Assembly: GCF_012927105.1 (NCBI RefSeq)
Contig: NZ_JABBFV010000016.1
Coordinates: forward strand, 1 to 64,000
Origin: Sphingobium psychrophilum
Lineage (GTDB): Bacteria > Pseudomonadota > Alphaproteobacteria > Sphingomonadales > Sphingomonadaceae
Direction: 5' to 3'
DNA: 64,000 bases
The notes beneath the pieces were generated by a model. The model was not told the origin of the DNA. It made no database searches and was given only the letters and a program-made list of their open reading frames with translations. A program made the translations under genes and the position numbers. Positions 16,044-24,765 of this stretch are shown here, one piece after another; the first letter of the stretch is position 1; every line of letters starts with the position of its first letter.

Positions 16044-18104
16044 ATGAACGCCACCCGTATTCTCTGGGGTCAGGTCATCGCCGTCATCAGCGTCACCTTG
16101 CTTGGCATCTGGTCTGCCACCCAATGGACGGCCCACGCCCTTGCGTACCAACCCGAGCTCGGCCAGCCTTGGTTCTGGCTTGGACCTTGGCCAATCTACC
16201 CGCCCTACGCCTTCTTCTGGTGGTGGTTTGCGTTCGACGCCTATGCACCAAAGATCTTCCAGACCGGCGCTTTTATCGCGGTCTCGGGTGCCATGGCCGC
16301 CATAGTCATCGCGATCGCCATGTCGGTGTGGCGCGCGCGGGAGGAGAAGCAGTCAGAGACCTATGGTTCCGCGCGCTGGGCGACCGACAAGGAAATCCGC
16401 CAGGCAGGCCTCCTGAAACAGGACGGGGTGGTGATCGGTTCGCACAAGAACCGGTATCTGCGGCACAATGGCCCCGAACATATTCTCTGCTTTGCACCGA
16501 CCCGTTCCGGCAAAGGCGTTGGTCTCGTCATCCCGTCGCTGCTCGCCTGGCCGGGGAGCTGCATCGTCCACGATATCAAGGGCGAGAACTGGGATCTGAC
16601 GGCGGGCTTTCGCGCCCGGTATGGCCGCGTCTTGCTGTTCGATCCGACCAACCCCGCATCCAATCCCTACAACCCGCTGCTCGAAGTCCGGAAGGGCGAT
16701 TGGGAGGTGCGTGACGCGCAGAACATCGCCGACATCTTGATCGACCCCGAAGGGTCACTGGAAAAACGCACGCATTGGGAGAAGACCAGCCATTCGCTGC
16801 TCGTTGGCACCATCCTGCACGTCCTCTATGCCGAAAAGGACAAGTCGCTGGCCGGGGTCGCTGGCTTCCTTTCCGATCCGCGCCGTTCGATAGAAACCAC
16901 GCTGCACCGGATGAAGACGACCCCGCACCTCGGCAAAGACGGTGTTCACCCCGTCGTGGCTGCCGCCGCGCAGGAACTGCTCAACAAGTCTGACAATGAG
17001 CGGTCTGGCGTCCTGTCGACGGCCATGTCGTTCCTCGGCCTCTACCGCGACCCTGTGATTGCGCAGGTCACCGGAGCCTCGGACTGGCGCATCACCGATC
17101 TTGTCGATTCAGCGGCACCTGTGTCGCTCTATTTGGTCATTCCTCCTTCCGATATCAGCCGGACCAAGCCGCTCGTGCGCCTGATGCTCAATCAGATCGG
17201 TCGCCGCTTGACCGAAGAGCTAAAGGCCAAGGGTCGCCGGCAGCGCGTGATGTTCATGCTCGACGAATTCCCGGCTCTGGGGCGGCTCGATTTCTTCGAA
17301 AGCGCACTGGCCTTTGTTGCAGGCTACGGGATCAAGGCATTCCTGATCGCGCAGTCGCTCAACCAGATTGAAAAAGCCTACGGGTCAAACAACGCCATTC
17401 TCGACAATTGCCATGTCCGCGTCGCGTTCGCGGCCAATGATGACAACACCGCCAGCCGCGTCTCGAATGCCCTTGGCACCGCGACCCAGATGCGGGCGAT
17501 GAAGAATTATGCCGGACATCGGCTCTCACCATGGCTCGGACATATCATGGTTTCACGGACCGAGACCCCAAGGCCGTTGCTGACGCCCGGCGAAGTTCAG
17601 CAATTTTCTGAGCACGAGGAGATTGTACTGGTGGCCAGCACGCCGCCGATCCGCGCGGAAAAGGCAAAATACTTTCTCGACCCGCGGTTTCGCGCACGTC
17701 TTCTGCCTGCGCCAACCCCCAAACCGCTGCACCCGAAAAAACGGCCAAAGGACGACTGGTCTGCGCTCGCCCCCATTGCGGCAACGCTGCCGACTGAAGC
17801 AGCCAAGGCAGAAGCGAAAAGCTCCGAACAACCGTCAGCTGCTCAGCCAAAGCCGGATGTGCCGTCAGACGCCGATGGGACCGGTTCGGAAAACGACACG
17901 GCCAACTCTGGCATCAGGCGAGAACCAGAATTGGGTGAACACGAGGACGTCGTTCCTGCCCCGAAGCCACCGGCCAACGAGTTCGATCTTGATCGTGACG
18001 TTGCCGAGGATGACGCAGCCAGGGCGAAACGGGAGGCTGATCGCACAATGAATCGCAATGCCCGAAATGCATCGCTCGACCCCGATGACGGCATCGACCT
18101 GTGA
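16044..18104 (+). CDS. traG: Type IV coupling protein TraG (VirD4 family)
   Basis: 686 aa. Three N-terminal hydrophobic segments (about residues 7-25, 48-65 and 75-95) anchor it in the inner membrane. Walker A is CFAPTRSGKGVGLVIP (about residues 153-168) and Walker B is MFMLDEFPALG. It links the relaxase-DNA complex at oriT to the Trb secretion channel and pumps DNA. The last 110 residues are charged and low-complexity. Its stop overlaps the GTG start of the next gene. Confidence 0.95.
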   Translation: MNATRILWGQVIAVISVTLLGIWSATQWTAHALAYQPELGQPWFWLGPWPIYPPYAFFWWWFAFDAYAPKIFQTGAFIAVSGAMAAIVIAIAMSVWRAREEKQSETYGSARWATDKEIRQAGLLKQDGVVIGSHKNRYLRHNGPEHILCFAPTRSGKGVGLVIPSLLAWPGSCIVHDIKGENWDLTAGFRARYGRVLLFDPTNPASNPYNPLLEVRKGDWEVRDAQNIADILIDPEGSLEKRTHWEKTSHSLLVGTILHVLYAEKDKSLAGVAGFLSDPRRSIETTLHRMKTTPHLGKDGVHPVVAAAAQELLNKSDNERSGVLSTAMSFLGLYRDPVIAQVTGASDWRITDLVDSAAPVSLYLVIPPSDISRTKPLVRLMLNQIGRRLTEELKAKGRRQRVMFMLDEFPALGRLDFFESALAFVAGYGIKAFLIAQSLNQIEKAYGSNNAILDNCHVRVAFAANDDNTASRVSNALGTATQMRAMKNYAGHRLSPWLGHIMVSRTETPRPLLTPGEVQQFSEHEEIVLVASTPPIRAEKAKYFLDPRFRARLLPAPTPKPLHPKKRPKDDWSALAPIAATLPTEAAKAEAKSSEQPSAAQPKPDVPSDADGTGSENDTANSGIRREPELGEHEDVVPAPKPPANEFDLDRDVAEDDAARAKREADRTMNRNARNASLDPDDGIDL

Positions 18105-18529
18105 GGAAGAAGCCCCACAGCAAACAAACCTTCCGGCTCGATATCGAACTGGCCAAATTGCTGGAGGAACGCGCTCATGCCCGCGGCGTCTCGCGCACCG
18201 AAGTGGTGGAAGCGGCGTTGATGTCCCTGCTGCAGTCCGATCAGGATGAGCGGATGGAAGCCGCTCTGGCGAGGCGGCTCGATCGCCTGTCGCGGCAACT
18301 AGACCGGCTAGAATGGCATGTGGAATTGACGAACGAAGCGATTGGCCTGTTCGTGCGCTTCTGGCTCACCAGCAATCCACCGCTACCTGAGACGGCAATG
18401 AAGGCGGCGCAAGCGATGGGCGCCAAGAGGTGGCATGGATTTGTGGAATCTCTTTCACGGCGGATGGAGGCGGGGCCGAAACTGCGGGACGAAGTCGAGC
18501 GCTGGCACCCAAAGGTCACCGAAATCTAG
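18101..18529 (+). CDS. Ribbon-helix-helix (CopG-like) protein of the transfer operon
   Basis: 142 aa, GTG start at 18101 overlapping the traG stop by 4 bp. The N-terminus (KQTFRLDIELAKLLEERAHARGVSRTEVVEAALMSLL) is a ribbon-helix-helix DNA-binding domain, followed by a helical region. A CopG-like gene between traG and trbB is standard in this ICE family and probably represses the trb operon or assists relaxosome formation. Here trbB has been pushed 4.6 kb away by inserted cargo. Confidence 0.85.
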   Translation: MRKKPHSKQTFRLDIELAKLLEERAHARGVSRTEVVEAALMSLLQSDQDERMEAALARRLDRLSRQLDRLEWHVELTNEAIGLFVRFWLTSNPPLPETAMKAAQAMGAKRWHGFVESLSRRMEAGPKLRDEVERWHPKVTEI

Positions 18530-18822
18530 CTACGGGATCAAGGTCAAACGCGTTAAGAAAATTGCACCCGCCTTCTTTTCAGGTTCGCGCAGGTGCTGCT
18601 TTTTTGCTCTTCGCCCGTAGCGTTGCTTCCCGGAAGCAGGACAATCTCGATAGGCAGGCTGCATTCATTTTTATTATCGATTTTCATCTCGTACCTTTGA
18701 TTGCATTGGCTATAGTAGCTGCCATGACGTTCTGGGGTGTTCTTCCCGGGCGTTATTTTTGAGTGATGGCGGTGGCAGAGAATCCTAAGTTCCCGTCGGA
18801 ACACAGCTGCCCAGGGGGAATG
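18530..18822. other. Junction of transfer operon and inserted cargo
   Basis: About 290 bp without a gene on either strand. A small palindrome GCTTCC-C-GGAAGC lies at 18625-18637 and the stretch 18661-18720 is AT-richer than its surroundings, suitable for the cargo promoter. In related elements trbB follows the ribbon-helix-helix gene directly, so the left breakpoint of the cargo should lie here. Confidence 0.4.
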
Positions 18823-21465
18823 ATGGCAAGCGAGCCAATTGACGATATTGTCGCGTGGTCAAACACGCTGTCAACGTGGCGCCAGGATTGCTTAAGGCGG
18901 CTCGCTTTAGCTGATGACCTCAGTGACAGTGATCAAGCCGAGTTGCTCGGCATGATCAAGCAGGAGGCAGGCCTCGCTCTGGCTGAAGTGCCGCCGACCG
19001 CGATCCCATTTACAAAGCAGCATTTCAACGGGGGTAGTCACACTCCAATCGTTCTAAAAGGCATCGCCAATATTGTTGGCGTCAATCGCCTACTTTCGAA
19101 TGCATCGCTCGAATTCTGCCCCAAGGCACTGACAGTGATTTATGGCCGCAACGGGAGCGGCAAAAGCGGCTTTGTGCGCATCCTGCGGACGGCCTGCAGA
19201 ACTCGTATCGAAAACGCTGCGACATTGAAGGTACTCGCCGACGTCTATGGCGATGGCAAAGGTGCGCTTTCGGCAGATATCTTGATAGACGCTGGCGCAG
19301 GCGAGGTTCCGATTGCTTGGACGCCGGGTATGACTGCCGCTCCTCAACTTGGTCAAGTTGCTGTCTTCGACACGGCTTCGGCCCAACTCTACGTCGATGG
19401 TGGAAACAAGATCCGATATCTGCCGTTCGGCCTAGCGCTCCCGCACCGGCTAAATGCAGTTTGTTTGGCTTTGAAAGCGGTACTGGAATCCGAGAAACGG
19501 ACGGCAGTTGGAGATAAGGTTTCGTTGACGACGATCGCGTTCCTTGCAGTGCGTGCAACTGCCGCGCAGAAGTTCAATCAGGCCGTCAATAAATCTACCA
19601 CTGATTCTGCCATCGAAAAGGCCTCGGCATTCGACGATGCAGACGACGCCCGGTTGATCGAGGTTGCAGGAATCCTTTCGGCAGGCACGAGCGCTGCGGC
19701 CGATATGTCCAGCCTCGTCACTTGGGTCGAGACGATCACAGCCGAATGCACAACGGCCGAAACCAGCCTCAGTGATGCGGCATTGGCCGCTGCGACTGAA
19801 CTCAAAGGCAAAGCTCTCTCTGCGCGTGAAGCTGCTAAGGTCTCTGCCGGCGCGCTCTTCGATGATGAGCCCTTGCATGGTGTGAGCAGTGATAGCTGGC
19901 GCAGATTGTGGCGTGCTGCGCGGGATTATTCCGTAGCCGAGGCTTATCCTGGGCAGGCATTTCCAGTTTTACCAACGGCTGGCTCAGATGCGGAATGCGT
20001 ACTTTGCCAGCAACCTCTTTTGCCTGACGGTGCAGCGCGGATGCACCGATTTCAGGCCTACATGGACGATACCCTCGACACAGCGGCTACCAGAGCAGAG
20101 CAGGCGGTCGTCGAAGCAATCGCGGCGCTCCCAGTGTTCAAGCAGCTCACCGCCGATGATTTTGCCGAACGCATCGAACAAATCCGCTCGCGCGACACCC
20201 TTCTGGCGGATACGCTTGTTACGTTCCACCAATCCGTCATGGTGCGTCGCGCCGAAGCAGCTGCCAGGCTCGCTGGCGAAGCTGAAAACGACGTTGCCGC
20301 GCTTGGGTCGACGGCGGACGCGGTTAAGGCGCTCGCCAGTAAGCTGGCAGATGAGAAGGCCGCACTGATCAAGGCGGGCGATGTAGAGGAGCGGCTTAAG
20401 CTCGAGTCCGAAAAAGCGGAACTCGAAGATCGCAAAATCCTGAATGCCAATGCTGCGAAGCTGACCACGCGCCGTGATCTGATGGTAACTGACGCTGCGT
20501 ATGCGAAGGCTCTGGCTCTGGTCGCAACAACCGGCATAACCAAGCGAGCAAATGAGTTGCTCGACGCCCATTTGACGTCCGCTGTAGTAGAGCAATTTGA
20601 TGAAGAGCGCGCTCGCTTCGAGATCAAGCATCTCAAGATCGGGCTGGCGCGCAAAAGTGGCCAGACAAATGCCGAATTCGAAGTGAATCCGCAGACGACT
20701 CTGACGAAGATCACCTCACAGATCCTGAGCGAGGGCGAACAGCGGGCGCTAGCACTTGCCGGCTTCCTGACCGAGGTCGCGCTAACTGAGGGGTCGGGGC
20801 CCATCATAGTCGACGACCCAGTTTCTTCACTTGATCGCGATCGCAGCGCAAAAGTCGCAGATCGCATCGCCGAGGAGGCCCAAAAACGGCAAGTTGTGGT
20901 GTTCACCCACGACATGGTGTTCTTCAATGAGCTCTGCCGAGCCGCCGATGAATGTGGCATTGAGCCGGTTACCGTGGCCTTGTTTAGCGACCTAGACGCG
21001 GCAGGCAAAATCGACCCAGCCGGCATGGTTTGGAAAGGCCTGAACGTCGCCAAGCGCATCGGCCACATCAAGAACCGTTTTGCTCCAATGCCCAAACTCT
21101 ATGCCACCAGCCCGGCAGACTACGAGTATGAGATCAAGGGGCTGTACGGTCGCCTGCGTGACACTTACGAACGCGTGGTCGAGGAGGTGATTTTCTGCGA
21201 TATCGTTCGCCGCGGATCCGACGTCGTTCAGACTCAGATGCTGCGTTTCGTTACATTGCCCGACGCGCTAGCGATCCAGTTTCACGAAGGTATGTCGCGC
21301 GCGAACACACATAGCCACGATAATCCGGCCTCAGACACAGTGCCCGTGCCGAAGCCCGCAGAGTTCCAAGCGCACCTCGCAGAACTGGAAAAGCTTGTAG
21401 CCGATTTTAAGACCGCCAAGGACTTAGCGGAGGCTGCTCGTCCGCAAATGAAGCTCAAGAAGTGA
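18823..21465 (+). CDS. ABC-type (RecF/RloC-like) ATPase with CxxC hook
   Basis: 880 aa from the ATG at 18823 (GTG/ATG starts also exist at 18763, 18766 and 18820; 18823 is preferred because AGGGGGA lies at the right distance). Walker A GRNGSGKS is at residues 108-115, a CVLC motif at 392-395 amid heptad-like helices, the ABC signature LSEGEQRALALAGF from 635, Walker B IIVDDPVSSLD from 661 and the switch histidine in FTHD at 696. This is the layout of SMC/RloC-type ATPases with a zinc hook, used in several phage-defence systems. No anticodon-nuclease motif is recognised at the C-terminus. The following gene overlaps it by 4 bp, so the two act together. Confidence 0.85.
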   Translation: MASEPIDDIVAWSNTLSTWRQDCLRRLALADDLSDSDQAELLGMIKQEAGLALAEVPPTAIPFTKQHFNGGSHTPIVLKGIANIVGVNRLLSNASLEFCPKALTVIYGRNGSGKSGFVRILRTACRTRIENAATLKVLADVYGDGKGALSADILIDAGAGEVPIAWTPGMTAAPQLGQVAVFDTASAQLYVDGGNKIRYLPFGLALPHRLNAVCLALKAVLESEKRTAVGDKVSLTTIAFLAVRATAAQKFNQAVNKSTTDSAIEKASAFDDADDARLIEVAGILSAGTSAAADMSSLVTWVETITAECTTAETSLSDAALAAATELKGKALSAREAAKVSAGALFDDEPLHGVSSDSWRRLWRAARDYSVAEAYPGQAFPVLPTAGSDAECVLCQQPLLPDGAARMHRFQAYMDDTLDTAATRAEQAVVEAIAALPVFKQLTADDFAERIEQIRSRDTLLADTLVTFHQSVMVRRAEAAARLAGEAENDVAALGSTADAVKALASKLADEKAALIKAGDVEERLKLESEKAELEDRKILNANAAKLTTRRDLMVTDAAYAKALALVATTGITKRANELLDAHLTSAVVEQFDEERARFEIKHLKIGLARKSGQTNAEFEVNPQTTLTKITSQILSEGEQRALALAGFLTEVALTEGSGPIIVDDPVSSLDRDRSAKVADRIAEEAQKRQVVVFTHDMVFFNELCRAADECGIEPVTVALFSDLDAAGKIDPAGMVWKGLNVAKRIGHIKNRFAPMPKLYATSPADYEYEIKGLYGRLRDTYERVVEEVIFCDIVRRGSDVVQTQMLRFVTLPDALAIQFHEGMSRANTHSHDNPASDTVPVPKPAEFQAHLAELEKLVADFKTAKDLAEAARPQMKLKK

Positions 21466-22259
21466 CCGGAAAAAGGACCAAGAGCGCAGCATCGTCTTAT
21501 GTCGCGATCGCCTGTTGGCTTGACCTTCTTGGTTATGGGGGCGCCATCGATAAGGCTGGGTTCGACCCAGCACATCCGTTGGCACAGCTGCCGTTGAGGC
21601 GGCTACGGGCATTTCACCGTATTGTTTCCAAGCATAGCAGCGCCGGCTTTCCCACGCTCGTGATGAATGACGGAGCTGTTGCATACAGCAACGTCGAATT
21701 GGTGCGCAGTGACAAGGTATGGCGTTTCGTCGAGCGTTGCTGGGCGCTTTACCAGGAAGCGACGACTACTGACCGACGCAGCGGCGGTCCAGGCATACGC
21801 GGCGTCATCGCAGTAGGGCTGCGCGCAAAAGGCAGCAACCGTGCAATCGTTGCGCAGGACAAAGAGCTGACCGCCATCATCGAAGATCTCGTGGCCGGGC
21901 GCATCGATAAACAGAAAGCGCTGGCCGATGCCCGTAAGGTCAGGCGCGTCTTCGATATCATCCCTCAACTTCAAGCGAATTTCGCCTTCTCCCGTGCTTA
22001 TGAGGCAGAGCAGGCGGGAAGCGCCGCCGGATTTCCCGGCCCTAACCTATACCTCGATACAGCGGTTTTCGCGAGGGACGTCCCGGACTGGATAATTGCG
22101 GGCCAACCCATCGCCTGGACTCCCAAAAAGGCATCGCTGGCAACATCGTTCATTGCAATTCGAGGCATCGAAAATGTGAGCGACGAGGTGGCGCACGCTA
22201 CCCTGCGTTCGGGTCAGCAACTCCTCGAACTGCTTTGTTTCAATGCAGAACCCCACTGA
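21462..22259 (+). CDS. Unknown partner protein, possible nucleotide-cyclase-like fold
   Basis: 265 aa, GTG start overlapping the ATPase stop (GTGA). No family is recognised. Its pattern suggests a class III cyclase-like core: a hydrophobic strand with an aspartate (VAIACWLDLLGYGG, D21), a strand-turn-strand with a second aspartate (PTLVMNDGAVAYSNVE, D70), a long helix, and a third strand GIRGVIAVGL. Two aspartates at these places bind metal in true cyclases. The second half has no such marks. If right, the protein would make or sense a nucleotide signal under control of the ATPase; this is inference from strand pattern only. Confidence 0.6.
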   Translation: MTGKRTKSAASSYVAIACWLDLLGYGGAIDKAGFDPAHPLAQLPLRRLRAFHRIVSKHSSAGFPTLVMNDGAVAYSNVELVRSDKVWRFVERCWALYQEATTTDRRSGGPGIRGVIAVGLRAKGSNRAIVAQDKELTAIIEDLVAGRIDKQKALADARKVRRVFDIIPQLQANFAFSRAYEAEQAGSAAGFPGPNLYLDTAVFARDVPDWIIAGQPIAWTPKKASLATSFIAIRGIENVSDEVAHATLRSGQQLLELLCFNAEPH

Positions 22260-22392
22260 TGCCGAATTCCCAACGGACCTTAGCCCCTCCGCCTATTATT
22301 TGCCGAATCCCAAGCTTTGCATGAATCGCAACAATGGTGGCCAGCCATCCGGTTTATGGTTCTGGATCATCCGTGACGGCCACGCAGCACTA

Positions 22393-22947
22393 TCAATTTC
22401 CTCGGGAGGAGAGCAGCGACTCGGCTGTCGCTTCGGCGCATTCGGTTAGGCTGGTAGCCAACGAATAGAGGGACGCATCGCCTGATGTCATCACTGCCAG
22501 CACCTGTGCCTTCTCTCTGAGATACACTTTTGCAAAGCCAGGGTCATGGCGAAGAATCGAGCGCGTGTTGCTTATAAAATCAGCCAGCTTGATTGTCTGA
22601 GCATCACGCGAAACACTAGAAAGCCGCACAGCCTCCGCAGATTTGCGAGCCGCACGATTGCCTTCGTGGCACTGATCTGTCAGTTCCATCACCAGCTTAG
22701 CAATTGTTGGGCCGAACTCGCGATTGATGTCTTCCGGCGTGACGGACGTATCCTCGATAGTGTCATGTAACAGCGCGGCCGCCAGCATATCCTCTGTGTG
22801 GGGAACACTACTGACGATTTCCATCACCTCAATAGGGTGATGGATGTATGGCTCGCCGGTGTATTTGCGTACATGATCGATGCTTCCGTGCGCCGCAGCC
22901 GCATATGCTAGCGCCTTTGATACTAGCGGAGATTGTGTGGAGCTCAT
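22393..22947 (-). CDS. HD-domain hydrolase, small alarmone hydrolase-like
   Basis: 184 aa. HD-domain marks: HGSIDHVRKYTGEPYIHHPIEV, AAALLHDTIEDTSVT (the HD pair and following ED) and later KLADFISNTRSI. This is the pattern of the (p)ppGpp hydrolase domain of RelA/SpoT and of the short Mesh1-type hydrolases that lack a synthetase. It would remove (p)ppGpp or a related nucleotide. It is convergent to the ATPase pair and ends 134 bp from it. Housekeeping gene or part of the defence cargo: the sequence does not decide. Confidence 0.8.
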   Translation of the reverse strand: MSSTQSPLVSKALAYAAAAHGSIDHVRKYTGEPYIHHPIEVMEIVSSVPHTEDMLAAALLHDTIEDTSVTPEDINREFGPTIAKLVMELTDQCHEGNRAARKSAEAVRLSSVSRDAQTIKLADFISNTRSILRHDPGFAKVYLREKAQVLAVMTSGDASLYSLATSLTECAEATAESLLSSRGN

Positions 22948-23183
22948 TCCATCAATCTGGGTGAGTTGGACTGTCTTGTCGAGCCAACATAATTTGGCGG
23001 CGATATCTGCCCCACCATCTAGCAGGGTTCAAAGCCCTAACGTGGCCATCTACGCCACTCCCTGTTTTTCTATCCCTCACTGCTACGACGCTAAATCCTT
23101 GTTGAACTAGCCCCTTTTCTGCGTCCCTTACTCGTCCCCGTCGAGCCGGACGATCCTGTCCCGCTCCTGAAGCGGGGTATACG
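22948..23183. other. Right junction of the cargo and trbB leader
   Basis: 236 bp without a gene. It should contain the promoter of the HD-domain gene (leftward) and the restart of the trb operon. A perfect stem CCCGCT (23160-23165) with AGCGGG (23171-23176) sits right before the trbB start, its right arm providing the weak ribosome site GCGGGG. Confidence 0.4.
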
Positions 23184-24167
23184 ATGGGCGCTGAGCCAGT
23201 CCGAATTGAAGCACGTTCACGCGGCGCACGCATGCTGCGCACGGCGATGGGCGTATCGATCGCGACCTGGCTGGCTGACCCGCAGGTCATTGAGATCATG
23301 CTCAATCCTGATGGACGCCTCTGGGTCGACCGGTTAGGCATCGGACTGTCCGACAGCGGTGAACGCCTGACTGCAGCCGATGGTGAGCGCATCATCCGAT
23401 TGGTTGCCCATCATGTGGGTGCCGAAGTTCACGGCGATGCACCGCGCGTGTCAGCGGAGCTGCCGGAAAGCGGAGAACGGTTCGAAGGCCTCCTGCCACC
23501 GGTGGTGGCGGCTCCCACCTTTGCCATCCGCAAGCCCGCCGTCGCGGTGTTCCTGCTCGATGACTATGTCAGCGCAGGCATTATGTGCGCAGCTGAAGCC
23601 GACAGGCTTCGTTCGGGCGTTGCACAGCGGCTGAACATCCTTGTCGCCGGGGGCACTGGCACCGGCAAAACGACGCTCACGAACGCCCTGCTCGCCGAGG
23701 TCGCCAAGACCACCGACCGGGTCGTTCTGATCGAAGACACCCGCGAGCTCCAATGCCGCGCGCCAAACCTTGTGGCGATGCGGACCAAGGATGGCGTGGC
23801 CTCACTCTCTGATCTGGTCCGCTCCAGCCTTCGACTTCGCCCTGACCGGATTCCCATTGGCGAAGTGCGCGGCGCCGAGGCGCTTGATCTCCTCAAGGCC
23901 TGGGGCACCGGCCACCCCGGCGGGATCGGGACGATCCACGCCGGAAGCGCCATCGGTGCCCTGCGGCGGATGGAGCAGCTGATCCAGGAAGCTGTCGTCA
24001 CCGTCCCGCGCGCCCTGATCGCCGAGACTATCAACCTCATCGCCGTGCTGGTGCGCGATGGCACCGGGCGGCGTCTCGCCGAACTGGCCCGCGTCGACGG
24101 GCTCGACGCGGTCACCGGTGACTATCGCCTGATTCCAGCCACCCAAACCCAAGGAGACTCCCTATGA
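23184..24167 (+). CDS. trbB: TrbB, VirB11-type secretion ATPase
   Basis: 327 aa. It has Walker [20 protein letters not shown], the Asp box [11 protein letters not shown], Walker B-like [25 protein letters not shown] and the conserved GTIHA histidine box. It is the hexameric ATPase at the cytoplasmic face of the conjugation channel, switching pilus assembly and DNA transfer. It opens the trb operon; its stop overlaps the trbC start by 4 bp. Confidence 0.96.
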   Translation: MGAEPVRIEARSRGARMLRTAMGVSIATWLADPQVIEIMLNPDGRLWVDRLGIGLSDSGERLTAADGERIIRLVAHHVGAEVHGDAPRVSAELPESGERFEGLLPPVVAAPTFAIRKPAVAVFLLDDYVSAGIMCAAEADRLRSGVAQRLNILVAGGTGTGKTTLTNALLAEVAKTTDRVVLIEDTRELQCRAPNLVAMRTKDGVASLSDLVRSSLRLRPDRIPIGEVRGAEALDLLKAWGTGHPGGIGTIHAGSAIGALRRMEQLIQEAVVTVPRALIAETINLIAVLVRDGTGRRLAELARVDGLDAVTGDYRLIPATQTQGDSL

Positions 24168-24496
24168 TCCATGCCCTCCGGCGCGGCACCAATCGCGTTG
24201 CGCTCGCTGCTACCGCTGCCTTCGTAATGGTGGCCACTGGCACCCCGGCGCATGCCGGCGGTTCGTCGATGCCATGGGAAGCTCCGTTGCAGTCGATCCT
24301 CGAAAGCATCGAGGGGCCGGTCGCCAAGATCGTTGCGGTGATCATCATCATCGTCACCGGCCTCAGCCTTGCCTTCGGCGATACATCAGGTGGCTTTCGC
24401 CGGCTGATCCAGATCGTGTTCGGCCTCTCCATCGCCTTTGCCGCATCGAGCTTCTTCCTCAGCTTCTTCAGCTTCGGCGGCGGAGCGGTGATCTGA
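24164..24496 (+). CDS. trbC: TrbC, pilin (VirB2 family)
   Basis: 110 aa. A long signal peptide ending TPAHAGGSSMPWEAP is followed by two membrane helices (AKIVAVIIIIVTGLSLAFG and IVFGLSIAFAASSFFLSFF). This is the prepilin; it is cleaved and probably cyclised by TraF before assembly. Start overlaps trbB and stop overlaps trbD. Confidence 0.93.
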   Translation: MIHALRRGTNRVALAATAAFVMVATGTPAHAGGSSMPWEAPLQSILESIEGPVAKIVAVIIIIVTGLSLAFGDTSGGFRRLIQIVFGLSIAFAASSFFLSFFSFGGGAVI

Positions 24497-24765
24497 TGAC
24501 CTCGGCAGACGACACCCCCGGCTTCTATGCCCCGGTCCACCGCGCACTAGCCGAGCCGATCCTGCTCGGCGGTGCGCCGCGCGCACTCGCCATCGTCAAT
24601 GGCACGCTGGCGGGCGCGATTGGCCTCGGCTTGCGGCTCTGGCTCGCTGGCCTTGCCATCTGGGCAATCGGCCATGTGCTTTCGGTATGGGCTGCCCGCC
24701 GCGACCCACAGTTTGTCGATGTCGCGCGCCGCCATCTCAAATATCCGACCTGGGTGCGGCCATGA
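24496..24765 (+). CDS. trbD: TrbD (VirB3 family) membrane protein
   Basis: 89 aa, starting MTSADDTPGFYAPVHRALAEPILLGGAPR, which is the conserved TrbD opening, then two hydrophobic segments (AIVNGTLAGAIGLGLRLWL and LAIWAIGHVLSVW). It is a small inner-membrane component that works with TrbE. Start and stop overlap trbC (TGATG) and trbE (ATGA). An in-frame extension upstream is rejected because of this overlap. Confidence 0.93.
   Translation: MTSADDTPGFYAPVHRALAEPILLGGAPRALAIVNGTLAGAIGLGLRLWLAGLAIWAIGHVLSVWAARRDPQFVDVARRHLKYPTWVRP

Noticed and set aside
18823..21465. RloC/PrrC-type anticodon nuclease
   Set aside because: ATPase and CxxC hook fit, but I see no convincing anticodon-nuclease active-site residues, so only the ATPase call is made.
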